Below the pieces are notes generated by a model that was not told the DNA's origin, ran no database searches, and was given only the letters and a program-made list of their open reading frames with translations. The translations under genes and the position numbers were made by a program. Source: Desulfobacterales bacterium (GTDB taxonomy: Bacteria; Desulfobacterota; Desulfobacteria; Desulfobacterales; JAAELO01). Taken from it: 52,394 bases of DNA. The stretch is taken from NCBI GenBank assembly GCA_024226555.1, contig JAAELO010000039.1, forward strand, positions 1 through 52,394, written 5' to 3'. Below, piece by piece: positions 16,975-25,240 of the stretch (its first letter is position 1; each line of letters starts with the position of its first letter).

Positions 16975-18352
16975 ATAGTTGTTTTAGTTCATATATCGCT
17001 GCTGAATATTCAACCACATCATATGATTTGGTTTCTATACATTTCCTATAGTATTTTTTTGCAGAATTTTTATCCCCTTTAAGTTTGAAATATTCTGCAA
17101 TGTAGTAATATCCCTCACATATAAAGTTTCTCTCTATATTCTTGTTCCTGTTTGAAGATCTTTTAATAAGATCTGAAGGTGATATTTTACCATGGTATAA
17201 TTTCACAATGGAGTTAGTCCATTTAATTATGTCGCTATTTCCTTTATGTAAAACTAACGATGCTTTTTCTCCAGCTTGTTTATTAATCAAATATTTAATG
17301 ATTTTTGTATAAGGAAAATCTGGCCTCAGAGATATTGAATGGTTAACATCTTTAATAGCATTTTTATAGTCCCTTTTAGTTTTATAAATTAACCCTCTTG
17401 TGAGGTAATTTATGAAATATTTATCGATTTTAATTAACTTAGTATAATCTGCAATTGATTTATCAAAATATCCCAGAGAAAAATACGTTTTTGCTCTTTG
17501 AGAGTAACCGATTATGCCTTTACTTAACTCAATCATTTTGTTTGAATCATATAGAGCTTTTTTAAGGTCATATAATTTATCATAATATATATCATATCTG
17601 AATTTATAAAGATTATAGCTATCAGGTTCAAGAGAGATCGCTATACTAATGTCTGTAATTGATTTTTTATAATTCTTCTTTGCAATATATGAATTACTTC
17701 TTCCTGCATAATACATATATTTTTTACTGTTTAAAGAAATTGCTTTATTAAAATCTACTATAGATTTATTGTATTTCTTAAGGCGCATTAATAATGTGCC
17801 TCTTTCATAGTAAATTTCAGCAAAACCTGGGTCTATCAGAATAAAACTACTGAAATCGTTTATTGCTTTGTTGTAGTTTTTGATTGCAACATAGGACTTA
17901 CCTCTGAATCTAAAGCTATATTTGTTTGGTCCAACAGAAAGTACTTTACTAAAATCTGATATTGCTTTTTGATATTGCTTGGTAAAAAAGTATGCAACAC
18001 CTCTCATATGGTATGCATCCATAAAGTTCGGTTTTATTTTAATAGTTTTTGATAAATCCGCAATAGCTACTTTTGGAAGGTTCATATAAAAAGCAGAAAG
18101 ACCTCTCATATAATATGAACTTATATGTTTTTTATTATATTTTAAAGCTTCTGAGAAAGATAGAATAGCCTTTTGATATTGTTTGCTTTTAAATTGTCTA
18201 AGTCCAATATTATAGTAGTTGAAAGTAATTTGTTTATTTTCTTCAATACTATATTTTTTTTCCTTCTCTTTTACATCAGATAACTCTTTTTTTGTACCAC
18301 ATCCAAATGAGAATAAAAGAATGATAAACAGGAACAATGCTTTCTTAAACAT
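16973..18352 (-). CDS. TPR-repeat lipoprotein
   Basis: The 459-residue product has a lipoprotein signal peptide (lipobox FSFGC, Cys18). At least nine tetratricopeptide repeats follow, shown by recurrent YxxGLxxFxxKQYQKAIxDFSKAIxLxP-like units across roughly residues 45-360. A C-terminal helical region (CEGYYYIAEYFKLKGD, SAKKYYRKC) looks like one more divergent repeat. Such proteins act as scaffolds for envelope complexes; the partner is unknown. The TAG stop codon comes from the terminal TAGGGAACC of a repeat element, so the C-terminus may have been reshaped by that insertion. Another element end (TAGGGAACC, 18373) lies about 20 bases upstream of the start. Confidence 0.88.
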   Translation of the reverse strand: MFKKALFLFIILLFSFGCGTKKELSDVKEKEKKYSIEENKQITFNYYNIGLRQFKSKQYQKAILSFSEALKYNKKHISSYYMRGLSAFYMNLPKVAIADLSKTIKIKPNFMDAYHMRGVAYFFTKQYQKAISDFSKVLSVGPNKYSFRFRGKSYVAIKNYNKAINDFSSFILIDPGFAEIYYERGTLLMRLKKYNKSIVDFNKAISLNSKKYMYYAGRSNSYIAKKNYKKSITDISIAISLEPDSYNLYKFRYDIYYDKLYDLKKALYDSNKMIELSKGIIGYSQRAKTYFSLGYFDKSIADYTKLIKIDKYFINYLTRGLIYKTKRDYKNAIKDVNHSISLRPDFPYTKIIKYLINKQAGEKASLVLHKGNSDIIKWTNSIVKLYHGKISPSDLIKRSSNRNKNIERNFICEGYYYIAEYFKLKGDKNSAKKYYRKCIETKSYDVVEYSAAIYELKQL

Positions 18353-18372
18353 AATATAAATAAATCCTTTTT

Positions 18373-18555
18373 TAGGGAACCTCGAATTAAAATTGTTAAA
18401 ACTTTTATCATATCTTTTAATTGTTTGGAATCTCTAATAACTGCTCTTTTGGCGAAATCCTTTGTTATTTCCAAAAAAAACTGTAATAAAATCGGCTCGT
18501 TATTTTTGGAAATGCCTTGTATTTCATCCAAAATTATAGTTATTAGAGGTTCCCT
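18373..18555 (-). repeat. MITE-like repeat element, probably nested
   Basis: A complete copy runs from GGAATCTCTAATAACTG (18428) to TTATTAGAGGTTCCCT (18540-18555). It carries the blocks CTTTTGGCGAAATCC, ACTGTAATAAAATCGG and CTTGTATTTCATCC. A further left-end sequence TAGGGAACCTCGAATT starts at 18373, suggesting one copy inserted in or beside another. It lies in the upstream region of the TPR lipoprotein gene. Confidence 0.8.
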
Positions 18556-18610
18556 GAATATATTGACACATTTGATAATAAATGTTTGCATTAAATTGCA
18601 TGTAGACTTC

Positions 18611-18688
18611 TAACAGACGGTACTCTGTTATGCTGTGCATCCCAATTTAGTTTTTAACTAAGATTACACCTCGTTTGATGCACAGCAT
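18611..18688. ncRNA. Compact structured intergenic element, candidate small RNA
   Basis: Two adjacent perfect helices: TAACAGA (18611-18617) with TCTGTTA (18624-18630), and ATGCTGTGCATC (18630-18641) with GATGCACAGCAT (18677-18688). The second encloses a nested hairpin TTAGTT/AACTAA. A short T run follows (TTTTC). No known RNA family was recognised. It could instead be a DNA-level recombination or binding structure. Confidence 0.4.
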
Positions 18689-18689
18689 T

Positions 18690-19238
18690 TTCTTGTAAAA
18701 ATTCCACAATATTTTAATTGTTTTTACTGGAAGGTAAACCCGAAGAAAAAAATATCCTACTATGCAATATTGTCAAAGGACTTAAAAACCGGTTCTAAAA
18801 AGTGGGCGTTTTATTATTCCTTTAGGCTTTTCATGACTTCTGAAACTTGCACACCAGAATAAGTGAAATCTCCCTTTTTTAATAAAATGGATCTAAGATT
18901 TAACAACATCGCATTGTAGGAAAAAACCAATGATATTAAAAGCTTATCAAGTCTTCAGAAAATTACAAGATAAAAATGATCATTTTTTTTTTTATTTAAT
19001 GTTCCATGTAAAATATAGTAATTTCAGGATCGATTATTTTCATATACATCAAAATCATACAAAAGTTTTTATAAATTCAAAAAATTTATTTTTAACTTGT
19101 ATAGACTATAAACACCTATTTTAAAAAGAAAATGCTTTATATATATGAAAAGAGATATTTGAAATGGATTTTACAATAATTTAAATATAGGATAAATATA
19201 GTTTTTTTAAAAGTACTAACAAAACAGAGGTTATTTTT
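18690..19238. other. Gene-poor AT-rich intergenic region
   Basis: No convincing gene. On the minus strand about 18815-18915 reads as a short peptide-like fragment ending in two stops (MLLNLRSILLKKG, then VMKSLKE), possibly a decayed gene end. TCCTAC near 18757 and GTAGGA near 18915 form part of a loose inverted repeat. The promoter of the lipase gene should lie at the right end. Confidence 0.35.
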
Positions 19239-20105
19239 ATGAAATTCATTAAATGTATATTAATTCTTATTATCTTACTTCCCTCCTCAACATTTGCAGA
19301 TCAGATCGATTTTTCCTATATAAAAAGATTTGGAGAGTTCGCAAAATACTCATATGAGGATGAATCATCCACAAAAAAATTCCTTAAGAATAGTAGTTTT
19401 GAGTTATCACGTTACCGTGAAATAACAGAAATGAAAGTTAGTTACTACTTAGCTACTGATCACAAATCTAAAACACATATTATAGTAGCACGTGGTACAA
19501 ACAATATAGAAAATGTCATTGTAGATCTAAAACTGCATCTTGAAGAAGACCCTGTCCTCAACATCGTACTTCACAGAGGTTTTGCTGGAGCTGCTAATTC
19601 AATATATAAAGATGTTAAAAGTTTGCTGAAGAAAGATTACAAAATCCAGACAACAGGGCATAGCTTAGGAGGTGCAATAGCTGTAATTCTTGCAATGTAT
19701 CTCGATAAAGAAGGTTATAAACTTGGAAACATCATGACTTTCGGGCAACCAAAGGTTACAAATGTATCAGGAGCAGGTAAATTTGAACATCTTAGAATAA
19801 TAAGAGTTGTAACAAAACTTGATATAGTCCCTCTTGTTCCACCTCTTGACCCTGTTGATATTAAAAATATAGATATTTTCTGGCATCTTGGTATTGAACT
19901 CATCTTATTAGAAGATAAGAAATATTCCATTACCAAAGGTTTAAACAGTATGCTCAGGGCAACAAAGTTTTTTAAGAAAATGCCTGATAAAAAGAACCTT
20001 AAATTTCACAAAATGGATTTGTACCTTGATCTGGTTGGGAAAAAATTGAAGTCTTCAGAGAAAATACCATATAAAAATGATTTCAGCTTTTTAGATATGT
20101 TCTAA
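19239..20105 (+). CDS. Secreted class-3 (fungal-type) lipase-like hydrolase
   Basis: The 288-residue protein has a Sec signal peptide (cleavage near TFA-DQ). The alpha/beta-hydrolase fold carries the nucleophile elbow TGHSLGGA with Ser142. The first conserved part (IIVARGTNN, FVRGF-like HRGFAGAAN) and FGQPKVTN are typical of Lipase_3 proteins, and DIVPLVPP probably holds the catalytic Asp. A later His (WHLG or KFHKMDLY) completes the triad. It should act outside the cytoplasmic membrane on esters; the substrate is unknown. AGAGG precedes the ATG. The gene stands alone and ends in a terminator. Confidence 0.9.
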   Translation: MKFIKCILILIILLPSSTFADQIDFSYIKRFGEFAKYSYEDESSTKKFLKNSSFELSRYREITEMKVSYYLATDHKSKTHIIVARGTNNIENVIVDLKLHLEEDPVLNIVLHRGFAGAANSIYKDVKSLLKKDYKIQTTGHSLGGAIAVILAMYLDKEGYKLGNIMTFGQPKVTNVSGAGKFEHLRIIRVVTKLDIVPLVPPLDPVDIKNIDIFWHLGIELILLEDKKYSITKGLNSMLRATKFFKKMPDKKNLKFHKMDLYLDLVGKKLKSSEKIPYKNDFSFLDMF

Positions 20106-20141
20106 AAATCCTCGGATTTCAATTTTTAAAGAATAAAATAT

Positions 20142-20169
20142 AGGGTTATTAAGTTTATAACCCTTTTTT
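20142..20169 (+). terminator. Rho-independent terminator after the lipase gene
   Basis: AGGGTTAT (20142-20149) pairs with ATAACCCT (20157-20164) over a seven-base loop and is followed by TTTTTA. Confidence 0.85.
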
Positions 20170-20219
20170 ATTGAATACAGAAAACCAATATTTAATATTT
20201 TAAACTTTGAAAAGACTCA

Positions 20220-20470
20220 TTAACTCTTTAGTTTATTCGCTAATTCAGTTAGATTTTCTGCATTATGAGTCATTTCTAATCCATTTTTAGCAAGTTCGGA
20301 TACGGATTGATTAGTTCCATCAATCTCTTGTTACATTATTAATTATTAATATAATGAAGACTACTAATATTGGAGCTAACCTCTTCAACACCAGTAGAGA
20401 GTTGTGGGATATTACTGGAAATTTCAGTTGTTGGGTTTACTCTCAAAAAGAGTTAGATAAAATGTATCAG
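20220..20470 (-). pseudogene. Remnant of a methyl-accepting chemotaxis protein C-terminus
   Basis: Read on the minus strand, one frame gives IDGTNQSVSELAKNGLEM followed by THNAENLTELANKLKS and a stop at 20220, the usual end of a chemoreceptor signalling domain. Upstream, another frame gives EISSNIPQLSTGVEEVSSNI, also chemoreceptor-like. The two are separated by stops and an AT-rich insertion. No intact start or conserved hairpin tip remains, so this is a decayed fragment. Confidence 0.6.
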
Positions 20471-20504
20471 AATTTTAAAAAGAAACATAAATTATAATCT
20501 CAAG

Positions 20505-20575
20505 TAAGACCTCTGGATTCCTGACTCATATTTGGTTTAAAAATAAACCAAATACTCTCAGGAATGACAACCAGT
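20505..20575. repeat. REP-like nested hairpin
   Basis: Outer arms ATTCCTGA (20517-20524) and TCAGGAAT (20558-20565) enclose a perfect hairpin ATTTGGTTTA/TAAACCAAAT (20530-20539, 20544-20553). The flank CAGGAATGACAACC recurs in inverted form as GGTTGTCATTCCTGAG at 52149-52164. The GTCATTCC...GGAATCC arrangement resembles dispersed hairpin repeats common in bacteria. It is distinct from the AGGGAACC family. Confidence 0.6.
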
Positions 20576-20579
20576 CACC

Positions 20580-20857
20580 CTTTTATGCAAAATGTGTTTA
20601 TCAAACTTTTAAAAAGGTTGGTTCTCAATAGATCAAACATGATTTTGTGATAGGTTCCCTCTAAATATGTTTTTGATATCGCAAAAGAGGTCTGTGTTTT
20701 TTTGTATTGGCTAAAAACCTTGTTCCTGAGATCAAGGATATAACCAAACAAGGCGTATGGATTTATTTTTTTGTTTCTAAAAGCCAGGAAACAAGAGTTG
20801 AACGCTGATCGGTTGTTACAACATAAATGAAGAGTTTTTACAACGCTCTATAATTAT
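20580..20857. other. Intergenic stretch, no convincing gene
   Basis: One minus-strand frame stays open for about 95 codons (about 20572-20860) but has no early start codon and no recognisable motif. AGGTTCCCTCTAAA near 20653 may be a decayed repeat-element end. Confidence 0.35.
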
Positions 20858-20894
20858 GGGGGTTGTGAGTTTACTCCGTAAACCCACCACCCCC
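20858..20894 (-). terminator. Strong hairpin downstream of hsp20
   Basis: GGGGGTTGTGAGTTTAC (20858-20874) pairs with GTAAACCCACCACCCCC (20878-20894) with two mismatches and a three-base loop. It starts eight bases past the hsp20 stop codon. There is no clear T tract, so it may stabilise the mRNA end rather than terminate by itself. Confidence 0.65.
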
Positions 20895-20901
20895 AAGGGG
20901 A

Positions 20902-21321
20902 TTAATGAATGGCAATCTGCTTGGGCTTAACTTCTTCTGGCTTGGTAACCTTTATTTCGAGTACTCCATCTTTAAACTCTGCATTGATCTTTTCCTGATC
21001 GGTGAACTCAGGAAGAGTAAAGGCACGGCTAAAACTTCCATAGTATCTTTCTCTTTTATAGAATGTTTTTTCTTTTTTCTCTTCAGACAATTTTCTTTCA
21101 CCGCTGATTGTTAGAACTCTACCATCAAGATCTATTGAAACTTCCTCTTTTGTTAAACCGGGAAGTTCAGCATTAATAACGATATCATCTTCATTTTCAT
21201 AGATATCGACTGTTGGGTTGAATGAAGTTACTTTGTTTACAGTTTTTCCCACTGGGAAGAATCTGTCATTAAAAAGGCTATCATTTAAAAATCTGTCAAA
21301 GTTTGTAGTAAGTAGTCTCAT
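20902..21321 (-). CDS. Small heat-shock protein, Hsp20/alpha-crystallin family
   Basis: A 139-residue ATP-independent holdase that keeps unfolding proteins soluble in the cytoplasm. The alpha-crystallin domain spans about residues 38-130: PTVDIYENEDDIVINAELPG at its start, then SGERK and FSRAFTLPE, and the closing A/G-x-L motif appears as DGVLEIKV. A short C-terminal extension ends KQIAIH, containing the I-x-I/V-type oligomerisation motif. The length is normal. I see no CIRCE element upstream. A strong hairpin follows the stop codon. Confidence 0.95.
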   Translation of the reverse strand: MRLLTTNFDRFLNDSLFNDRFFPVGKTVNKVTSFNPTVDIYENEDDIVINAELPGLTKEEVSIDLDGRVLTISGERKLSEEKKEKTFYKRERYYGSFSRAFTLPEFTDQEKINAEFKDGVLEIKVTKPEEVKPKQIAIH

Positions 21322-21517
21322 GTTTATTTCCTCTCATTTTTTGTTTTTATTAAGTTTCCTTGAATTATTTATTTTCTCATTTGAATATAATCTAAACACA
21401 TAAATAGCATATGTCAAATTATATATATTACTAAATTGATTAAAGTCTTTATAGTAATATTGACAATTTTACAATATGATGAGAAACTGATGGTAAATTA
21501 GTAATAATTTTAGTAAT

Positions 21518-21553
21518 AAGGGCTCTGATAATAAAGAAAGTTATTAGATTCCA
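21518..21553. repeat. Minimal MITE-like repeat (end-to-end)
   Basis: AGGGCTCTGATAATAA and TTATTAGATTCC (21541-21552), separated by only a few bases, form a hairpin made of little more than the two family ends. It lies about 35 bases upstream of the ribbon-helix-helix gene and may affect its promoter. Confidence 0.45.
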
Positions 21554-21587
21554 TTAAAAGTACCAATTGTATTAATGAGGCGCATTT

Positions 21588-22160
21588 ATGAAAAAGAAAA
21601 ACCCTTTAAAAATATCTCTGACATCAGATTTAAGAGGCAAGCAGTCTGTTAGAGCTACATTTAAGCTTTCATCGAGAGCTATTAATGCAATGAGTGTTGT
21701 ATCGATGCACCTTGGTATAAAACAAAAGTCTTTGTTTGATCATCTTCTTGAAGATATGCACACATTAAGTTCAATTGCTGAAGAGGTTTCAAAATCTGCT
21801 TTTAAACAACCTGACAGGGTTCAGAAAACATTTGTTTTAAGCAGAAAATCCCTTCTTAGTCTTGATGATGTTGCTAAATCTTTTGGAGCTCCAAGGGATG
21901 CTTTGGTTGAATTTTCAATAAACAGACTTGAAGAGATTATTGAGAATGAAAGAAAGAAGCATGATATAAGAACTGAGATATATAAAGAGATGGATGATCT
22001 TTGGAAAGAGAAAAAGAAGCTTTTTAATAAATCAATTGAACTGCTTGGAGAAGATGATCCCCTTTGTGTATATTATGCCAATGCTATGAATAATGAAAAT
22101 CAGGTTCAAATTCAGATAAAGAATTTTATGATAAAGAGTAAAATTATTGAAGAATTTTGA
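21588..22160 (+). CDS. Tandem ribbon-helix-helix-like protein, putative DNA-binding
   Basis: A 190-residue protein with two similar units: residues 19-56 (SVRATFKLSSRAINAMSVVS, then LGIKQKSLFDHLLED) and 78-118 (VQKTFVLSRKSLLSLDDVAK, then GAPRDALVEFSINRL). Each looks like a beta-strand followed by two helices, as in MetJ/Arc ribbon-helix-helix folds. Two copies in one chain would give a single-chain pseudo-dimer. A Lys/Glu-rich helical tail follows. The fold is inferred by eye and no family name is known to me. GAGGCG precedes the ATG. It could be a regulator, but no operator is apparent. Confidence 0.65.
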   Translation: MKKKNPLKISLTSDLRGKQSVRATFKLSSRAINAMSVVSMHLGIKQKSLFDHLLEDMHTLSSIAEEVSKSAFKQPDRVQKTFVLSRKSLLSLDDVAKSFGAPRDALVEFSINRLEEIIENERKKHDIRTEIYKEMDDLWKEKKKLFNKSIELLGEDDPLCVYYANAMNNENQVQIQIKNFMIKSKIIEEF

Positions 22161-22259
22161 ATTTGTATTTGACAAGATCTCAGCTTTTGAATAGGTCTTA
22201 ATTTTAAAATAATAATATAGATCAAATGCCTGTAATCTTTTAAAAGACTGAAAGCTGTT

Positions 22260-22847
22260 ATGAAAATCAAATTCTATTTCATTCAACTGGTTACCATATC
22301 AAGAATTCCCTTATCCATTGCTTTTGCACTTATGCTGTTTTTTTCTCAAGCACAACTCTCAACAACAATTATTTTTTTAGGCCTTGGCTTACTTATGTTG
22401 ATCGAGTTTTCAGATCTATCTGATGGATATCTTGCAAGATCTTTGAATTTAGTTAGTGAATGGGGTGCTATGCTTGATCCCTATGCTGACAGCATAAGCA
22501 GATTAATTGTTTACGGCGCTCTTGCTTATAAATCACACGTAATAATGTTAGTTCCTCTTGTAATGGCTATTCGCGATATAACTGTTGCTTACTCAAGAAT
22601 TATTCTAACAAAATATAATAAATCTGTTGCGGCTAAGAAAAGTGGTAAAATAAAAGCTGTTGTTCAGGGAGTTGGAGCAGTTCTTGTTCTTCTTGGACCA
22701 TTATACTGGGATTATACTGGTAAATGGACAGTTGACCTATTCTCATGGATCATAATAGTTACAACTGCAATTTCAGCATATGAATATGCAAGATCTGCAA
22801 TTTTAGTTTCAAAAGATGAGATGCTAAAAGTAAAAGATAAAAGTTAG
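22260..22847 (+). CDS. CDP-alcohol phosphatidyltransferase family protein (PgsA-like)
   Basis: A 195-residue membrane enzyme that would transfer a phosphatidyl group from CDP-diacylglycerol to an alcohol, most often glycerol 3-phosphate. The complete family signature D-x2-D-G-x2-A-R-x8-G-x3-D-x3-D starts at DLSDGYLAR and closes with MLDPYADS. About six hydrophobic segments surround it. The length fits phosphatidylglycerophosphate synthase, but the alcohol substrate cannot be read from sequence alone. The ribosome-binding site is weak. Its 3' end overlaps the convergent HAD gene by four bases. Confidence 0.9.
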   Translation: MKIKFYFIQLVTISRIPLSIAFALMLFFSQAQLSTTIIFLGLGLLMLIEFSDLSDGYLARSLNLVSEWGAMLDPYADSISRLIVYGALAYKSHVIMLVPLVMAIRDITVAYSRIILTKYNKSVAAKKSGKIKAVVQGVGAVLVLLGPLYWDYTGKWTVDLFSWIIIVTTAISAYEYARSAILVSKDEMLKVKDKS

Positions 22848-23638
22848 GATCTTTTCTTCAAAAGAGTATTTACAATCTGCGCAAAACCCAAACTACCTTC
22901 ATGATCTGCAATATATGAAGGTAGATGATCCATCTTATCTTTAAACTCAATTACATTTTTGACACCACATGATTTTGAAAAGAATTCAAACATCGGCTCA
23001 TCGTTTGGAGAATCTCCACAAAAAATATAGTTAGATTCTGTATTATTAAGGTCTTCGTAAAACAGTTCATTAACTAAAAATTTTGTCATGGAAAGTTTGT
23101 TATAATCACCGAACCATCCATTAACATGGATAGATGATACTTTACATATTGCACCATGTTCTTTAAAAATATCACAAATATCATCGACTTTATCCCAGCC
23201 TATATGGTCAACATCTTCACAGAAATCTATTGCAAGATCAGCTTCCCTATAATTTTGATCAGAGGCAAGAGCTGTTCCAGATACTTTTGCTAATATTTCA
23301 TCTGAAACTTTATTAAGTTTTAAACGATTTTCTTTAAAGATTTTCTCATCAAAAAAGTATCTTTTAATAAAGTTGCTATTTTCATCAATCCTGAAATAGA
23401 AAGCTCCATTTTCACCAACGATTGCATCAACAGGCCACATGCGGACTATATGATCACACCAGCCTGCAGGTCTTCCGGTAATAGGAATTGATTTAATACC
23501 ATTTTCCTTTAACTTCCAAAGGGCTTGATAAGCCTCTGGTAATATTTTACCGGATGTTGTTATTGTATCATCTATATCAAAGAACACACATTTAACATTA
23601 CTTGCGTCAATTTCACTTAAATCTGCAATATTTTTCAT
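22844..23638 (-). CDS. HAD-superfamily (IIB, Cof-like) phosphatase
   Basis: A 264-residue cytoplasmic phosphohydrolase. The nucleophile motif is FFDIDDTITTSG (DxD), motif II is ITGRP, and the distal acidic motif is CGDSPNDEPMFEF. The cap between motif II and III has the IIB arrangement seen in sugar-phosphate phosphatases. The substrate is unknown. AAGG precedes the ATG. It is the last gene of a minus-strand run with the DHFR-like and ROK genes (gap of nine bases to the former), which suggests a shared transcript and perhaps a sugar-phosphate role. Confidence 0.88.
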   Translation of the reverse strand: MKNIADLSEIDASNVKCVFFDIDDTITTSGKILPEAYQALWKLKENGIKSIPITGRPAGWCDHIVRMWPVDAIVGENGAFYFRIDENSNFIKRYFFDEKIFKENRLKLNKVSDEILAKVSGTALASDQNYREADLAIDFCEDVDHIGWDKVDDICDIFKEHGAICKVSSIHVNGWFGDYNKLSMTKFLVNELFYEDLNNTESNYIFCGDSPNDEPMFEFFSKSCGVKNVIEFKDKMDHLPSYIADHEGSLGFAQIVNTLLKKRS

Positions 23639-23647
23639 CTTAAAACC

Positions 23648-24151
23648 TTATTTTAAAATTTCATACCTTATCAGGATTGAGTCAGATCCGATCCTATTAA
23701 ATTCTTTTAATTTTAGATCAAATTCAATTTTATCTGTGAACATTGTCAGGCCAGAACCAAAGAAGACTGGTGATAATGTGAGTAACAGTTCATCAATAAG
23801 ATTACTCCTGGCAAATAATGTGTTTATCTCAGATCCACCAATCAGAACAACTTCTTTAAAACCTTCGGTTTCAAGTTTTTTTAAAAGTAACTCTGGTTTT
23901 TCAGAAGTATAGAAAAGGTCTTGATCTGGATATTCCCCTTTTACGCTTTTGCTGTAAACAATATTTTTCCTGTTCTTAAGAGGCTTTTCAATAGTTTTGT
24001 ATGTATTTCTTCCCATGATAACAGCGCCGGACCTCTTTGTAACATCCACAAAGATCTTTTTATCCTCTTTTTCAGTCCAGTCTACAAATTCAGAGGAATT
24101 TTTAGCTGTAAGCCCGTCAGCTGTCATTGCCATTAACAGAATAACTTTCAT
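23648..24151 (-). CDS. Dihydrofolate reductase-like / RibD C-terminal domain protein
   Basis: A 167-residue reductase-fold protein. The N-terminus MKVILLMAMTADGLTAK matches the family start (xxxAMSxDGxIA), GAVIMGRNTYKTI is the nucleotide-binding region, and IGGSEIN is the GG motif contacting NADPH. The RibD-C/DHFR-like family includes pyrimidine reductases and many enzymes of unknown substrate; this one lacks a fused deaminase domain. Its ATG immediately follows the stop codon of the ROK kinase gene, so translation is probably coupled. A dedicated folate DHFR role is possible but not shown. Confidence 0.85.
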   Translation of the reverse strand: MKVILLMAMTADGLTAKNSSEFVDWTEKEDKKIFVDVTKRSGAVIMGRNTYKTIEKPLKNRKNIVYSKSVKGEYPDQDLFYTSEKPELLLKKLETEGFKEVVLIGGSEINTLFARSNLIDELLLTLSPVFFGSGLTMFTDKIEFDLKLKEFNRIGSDSILIRYEILK

Positions 24152-25057
24152 TTAATTACCTTCCTTAGAGAGCCATGCTGCACCATAAACACCAGCAGAA
24201 TCACCAAGTTTATTTTTAAGGATTGGAGTTTTTAAATCAGCATGAAAAGCATTCTTCCTGACTAATTCAATACCTTTTGTGTAAAGATCATCAATATTGG
24301 AAAGCCCTCCACCTAAAACAACTGCATCTGGATCTAATATTGAAATTAAACCTCCAAGTACTCTGCCAAAGTTATCAAGGAAACTGTTATATACTATAAG
24401 GCATTTTTCATCATCATCTTTTGCTCCATAAACAATCTCTTCCATGGAAAGAGTCTTGTTAAATCTGACAAAATAATCGTTTTCCACACCTTTTCCACTA
24501 ATAAGGGTCTCAATACAACCTTTTTTTCCACAGTAACAGTCATGTCCATGAGGATTAACAGACATGTGCCCCCATTCACCTGCAATATTATTTGGCCCGG
24601 ATCGAATCTTTTTGTTGATAGAAATACCGCCTCCACAACCTGTACCCATAATAATTCCAAAAACCAATCCATAGTTACTGCAAGCGCCACTAATAGATTC
24701 AGCAAGGGTAAAGCAGTTAGCATCGTTTTCTACTGATACTTCCATTTTCAGACTGTTTTCGATATCTTTTTTTAATGGTTTTCCAATAAGAGATGTGGTG
24801 TTTGCATTTTGTACGAGGTCGTTAGTATCAATTGAACCAGGAATACCTATTCCCACTGAAAATTCATTTTCTTTTGGTATAATAGTTATAGCTTCAGAAA
24901 TTATGTCTATCAGATTATTAAGGATTTTATCATAGTTGTTGCCGGAAGGCGTTTTATAACGCTTTCTCAGGATTGTATCCTTATCTTTTAGAACAAGAAC
25001 CTCTGTTTTTGTTCCACCAAGATCAACCCCTATTTTATAATTGATATCTTTTAACAT
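24152..25057 (-). CDS. ROK-family sugar kinase (glucokinase-like)
   Basis: A 301-residue kinase or ROK protein without an N-terminal DNA-binding domain, so probably an enzyme that phosphorylates glucose or a related sugar with ATP. The phosphate motif IGVDLGGTKTEVLVLKD starts near residue 8. The ROK signature includes GTGCGGG and EWGHMSVNPHG, with the zinc motif CYCGKKGCIE following. The catalytic Asp lies in VENDAN. It heads a minus-strand run with the DHFR-like and HAD genes. No strong ribosome-binding site is visible. Confidence 0.92.
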   Translation of the reverse strand: MLKDINYKIGVDLGGTKTEVLVLKDKDTILRKRYKTPSGNNYDKILNNLIDIISEAITIIPKENEFSVGIGIPGSIDTNDLVQNANTTSLIGKPLKKDIENSLKMEVSVENDANCFTLAESISGACSNYGLVFGIIMGTGCGGGISINKKIRSGPNNIAGEWGHMSVNPHGHDCYCGKKGCIETLISGKGVENDYFVRFNKTLSMEEIVYGAKDDDEKCLIVYNSFLDNFGRVLGGLISILDPDAVVLGGGLSNIDDLYTKGIELVRKNAFHADLKTPILKNKLGDSAGVYGAAWLSKEGN

Positions 25058-25145
25058 ATTAGAATAATTTTATTTTAATTTTTTGAAAATTAGAGTTATA
25101 TCAGTATTAAATGATTAAGGAAACATGTGAGGTCTCTTTTTATGA

Positions 25146-25240
25146 CTAACCTCTAATAATTAGAATTTTAGTAAAATAAAAACTGGAGTTAAAACAAAAC
25201 TAAAGCATTTTGTTTTATAGGCGGTTATTTGAGATTCCCT
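25146..25240 (+). repeat. MITE-like repeat element overlapping the thpR start
   Basis: The left end AACCTCTAATAATTAG (25148) and right end TTATTTGAGATTCCCT (25225-25240) bound about 95 bases. The internal block AAATAAAAACTGGAGTT also occurs in the copy at 40104. The right end contains the TTG start codon and the first four codons of thpR. Confidence 0.75.

Noticed and set aside
18930-19124. Possible small protein of 64 residues
   Set aside because: Extremely Phe/His/Asn-rich translation of AT-rich DNA, no ribosome-binding site. Treated as intergenic.
20572-20860. Minus-strand frame open for about 95 codons
   Set aside because: No start codon until near its end, no motif and no ribosome-binding site. 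It overlaps the REP-like repeat flank.
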